NCBI GenBank assembly: GCA_028288395.1
Contig: JAQBNV010000296.1
Coordinates: forward strand, 1-8,342
Source: Adhaeribacter sp.
GTDB lineage: Bacteria > Bacteroidota > Bacteroidia > Cytophagales > Hymenobacteraceae
DNA: 8,342 nt
Reading direction: 5' to 3'
Position 1 is the stretch's first letter; each line of letters begins with the position of its first letter. The notes under the pieces are model-generated. The model saw only the letters and a list, made by a program, of their open reading frames with translations. It was not told where the DNA came from and ran no database searches. The translations under genes were made by a program, and so were the position numbers. Below are positions 7,327 through 8,342 of the stretch, piece by piece.

Positions 7327-7932
7327 TTAACAACAATGCGGTTTGATCCGGGGCAGCAGCAAGTTCAGTAGTTTTTGCAAACTTACCGAATAATCTTCCA
7401 GATCGGTCCGGATTTCGAGAGCGGGCTGAACCGGCGCTTCGAAAGGCGCATCCAAACCGGTAAAGTTTTTAATTTCACCGTTAAGGGCTTTTTTGTACAA
7501 GCCTTTAACATCCCGGTCGGCACAAACGGCAAACGGTGCGTTTACATACACTTCGCAAAAATCCGCGGCGCCAATAATATTACGGGCCAAATTGCGGATT
7601 TCTTCGGTGGGGCTAATAAGAGAGCAAATGGTAACCAGGCCGGCATTCAAAAATAATTTGGCTGTTTCGGCCGAGCGACGAATGTTCTCCAGGCGATCGG
7701 CCTCCGAAAACCCGAGGTTCTGATTGATGCCACTTCGCAGGTTATCGCCGTCGAGTAATTGGGTTAAATGGCCATGGGTGTGCAATTCCCGCTCCAGGCC
7801 TTGGGCCAACGTACTTTTGCCGGAACCCGATAAACCAGCCATCCATACCACTACCGCCCGTTGCTTCAGCAACGTTTCCTTATCCTGGCGGGTAAGGGTT
7901 TGGTCAAAAATAGGGTAAATATGTTCGGCCAT
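7327..7932 (-). CDS. cysC: Adenylylsulfate (APS) kinase CysC
   Basis: APS kinase: APS + ATP -> PAPS + ADP, the second step of sulfate activation. It is a P-loop kinase of 201 residues, the normal length for a stand-alone enzyme. Visible motifs are GLSGSGKS (residues 33-40), DGDNLR (61-66) and ENIRR (82-86) for APS binding, SLISPTEEIR (104-113) in the place where many homologues have SPYR- or SPFR-type sequence, and the lid region KGLYKKA (143-149) with FTGLDAPFEAP (157-167). The C-terminus ends in two cysteines (PHCC), a small oddity. It is the first gene of the leftward cysC-cysD-cysN series, with a good -7 element upstream (7956-7963). The start at 7930-7932 has no Shine-Dalgarno, but the leader to it is short and the N-terminus fits the family. 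Confidence 0.96.
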   Translation of the reverse strand: MAEHIYPIFDQTLTRQDKETLLKQRAVVVWMAGLSGSGKSTLAQGLERELHTHGHLTQLLDGDNLRSGINQNLGFSEADRLENIRRSAETAKLFLNAGLVTICSLISPTEEIRNLARNIIGAADFCEVYVNAPFAVCADRDVKGLYKKALNGEIKNFTGLDAPFEAPVQPALEIRTDLEDYSVSLQKLLNLLLPRIKPHCC

Positions 7933-7945
7933 ACCACTGGTTTCG

Positions 7946-7960
7946 TTTTGGTGGCCAAAA
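7946..7960. promoter_or_regulatory. Dyad over the cysC promoter (possible operator)
   Basis: TTTTGG (7946-7951) and CCAAAA (7955-7960) form a perfect 6-bp inverted repeat with a three-base spacer. It overlaps the cysC -7 element and the likely transcription start, where a bound repressor would block the polymerase. The inner part, GGTGGCCAA (7950-7958), recurs as its reverse complement TTGGCCACC at 8060-8068 just before cysQ. The regulator is not known from this window. Confidence 0.45.
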
Positions 7961-7987
7961 TTAAGAGGTTCGGCCGGAATATTTAAA
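7956..7987 (-). promoter_or_regulatory. Bacteroidota-type promoter of the cysC operon
   Basis: On the minus strand TAATTTTG (7956-7963) is a perfect match to the -7 consensus TAnnTTTG. Twenty bases upstream lies TTTA (7984-7987), one mismatch from the -33 TTTG, at the accepted spacing. It predicts a leader of roughly 20 bases before the cysC ATG. Confidence 0.55.
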
Positions 7988-7998
7988 TATTATTTAAA

Positions 7999-8006
7999 TA
8001 AGTTTG
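7999..8006 (+). promoter_or_regulatory. Candidate -7 element for cysQ
   Basis: TAAGTTTG matches the Bacteroidota -7 consensus TAnnTTTG exactly and would give a leader of about 60 bases before the cysQ ATG. No TTTG is seen at the -33 distance, where the sequence is GGAA, so the call rests on the -7 alone. Confidence 0.4.
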
Positions 8007-8072
8007 AATATTCGTGCAAAAGAACAAATATTCCCCGGTAATATCAATAATTGATTACCTTGGCCACCGTTT

Positions 8073-8342
8073 ATGCAAATAGATTTAGAAAAACTCTTGA
8101 AAATAGCCTGCGATGCCGGCGATGCCATCCTGGTCGTTTATAACAATCCGGAGGAAGCCAGCCAGGTGAAATTTAAAACCGACGCTTCGCCGCTAACCCT
8201 GGCCGACGAAGCGGCACACCTGATTATTCAGCACGGCCTCGAAACCCTTACACCCGATATTCCGGTTTTGTCGGAAGAAGGGGCCGCTATTTCGTACGAA
8301 GTTCGCAAGCAATGGGAATATTTCTGGTGCGTAGATCCGCTC
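8073..8342 (+). CDS. cysQ: 3'(2'),5'-bisphosphate nucleotidase CysQ (partial; C-terminal part beyond right edge)
   Basis: Inositol-monophosphatase-family phosphatase that hydrolyses PAP (3'-phosphoadenosine 5'-phosphate, the product left when PAPS is used) to AMP and phosphate, relieving PAP toxicity and controlling the PAPS pool. The first 90 residues are present. The N-terminal helix LLKIACDAGDAIL (8-20) is followed by KTDASPLTLADEAAH (35-49), the CysQ-typical substrate region, then PVLSEEG (64-70) with the metal-binding glutamates and WCVDPL (85-90), the start of the DPLDGT metal motif, cut by the window edge. The ATG at 8073-8075 gives the family's usual N-terminus; no Shine-Dalgarno is visible. 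It is divergent from cysC, which fits a shared sulfate-activation role. Distinction from plain inositol monophosphatase rests on these motifs and the neighbourhood. Confidence 0.93.
   Translation, partial: MQIDLEKLLKIACDAGDAILVVYNNPEEASQVKFKTDASPLTLADEAAHLIIQHGLETLTPDIPVLSEEGAAISYEVRKQWEYFWCVDPL

Larger units (their letters stand above)
7933..8072. promoter_or_regulatory. Divergent cysC / cysQ regulatory region
   Basis: A 140-bp AT-rich spacer between two divergent sulfate-activation genes. It contains a perfect TAnnTTTG element for each direction, facing outward: 7956-7963 for cysC and 7999-8006 for cysQ. About 35 bp between them would hold both -33 regions. That stretch contains the 14-bp perfect palindrome AATATTTAAATATT (7978-7991) and two ATTTAAAT copies 11 bp apart (7981 and 7992). 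The layout suggests co-regulation of PAPS synthesis and PAP removal. Confidence 0.6.

Noticed and set aside
7933..8072. SAM or other sulfur riboswitch in the cysC leader
   Set aside because: The predicted cysC leader is about 20 bases, too short for an aptamer, and no riboswitch-like pairing core is seen.
1..8342. An undescribed defence or mobile system in the window
   Set aside because: All six proteins belong to well-known housekeeping families and there is no transposase, integrase, toxin or unknown gene cluster; only spacer features are unusual.

Overview
The window looks like chromosomal DNA of a Bacteroidota bacterium. I would guess a cytophagalean such as a member of the Hymenobacteraceae, but the genus is inference only. 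The reasons are perfect -7 elements of the Bacteroidota type (TAnnTTTG), mostly weak or absent Shine-Dalgarno sequences, an orphan CheY-like receiver of the type common in this phylum, a CysN of about 420 residues that is not fused to APS kinase, and AT-rich repeat-filled spacers between moderately GC-rich genes. Everything is on the minus strand except the gene at the right edge.

Left part (1-4076): the DNA double-strand-break and hairpin nuclease pair. sbcD (2847-4076) is complete. sbcC (1-2626) is open for 875 codons from its start and runs off the left edge; it carries the N-terminal ATPase half and the CxxC zinc hook. The two genes, usually tightly coupled, are separated here by a 220-bp non-coding spacer with several consecutive inverted repeats.

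Middle (4077-4897): a stand-alone response-regulator receiver domain (4257-4673) with no kinase or output domain in view, flanked by two gene-free gaps. The gap to its right holds a strong palindromic terminator (4840-4881).

Right part (4898-8342): a sulfate-activation cluster. cysC (APS kinase), cysD and cysN (ATP sulfurylase subunits) read leftward in that order, and cysQ (PAP phosphatase) reads rightward from the same intergenic region. CysD and CysN make APS from sulfate and ATP with GTP hydrolysis, CysC phosphorylates APS to PAPS, and CysQ removes the PAP left after PAPS is used. No reductase, sulfotransferase or permease is visible, so the window does not show whether the PAPS goes to cysteine synthesis or to sulfation. 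The divergent cysC/cysQ spacer has good -7 elements for both directions and a symmetric dyad over the cysC promoter. The cysD-cysN spacer is built from seven-base tandem repeats.

The genes themselves are well-known families and I see no new protein system. The points worth a second look are in the spacers: the dyads splitting sbcDC, the heptad repeats directly before cysN, and the candidate operators around cysC/cysQ.
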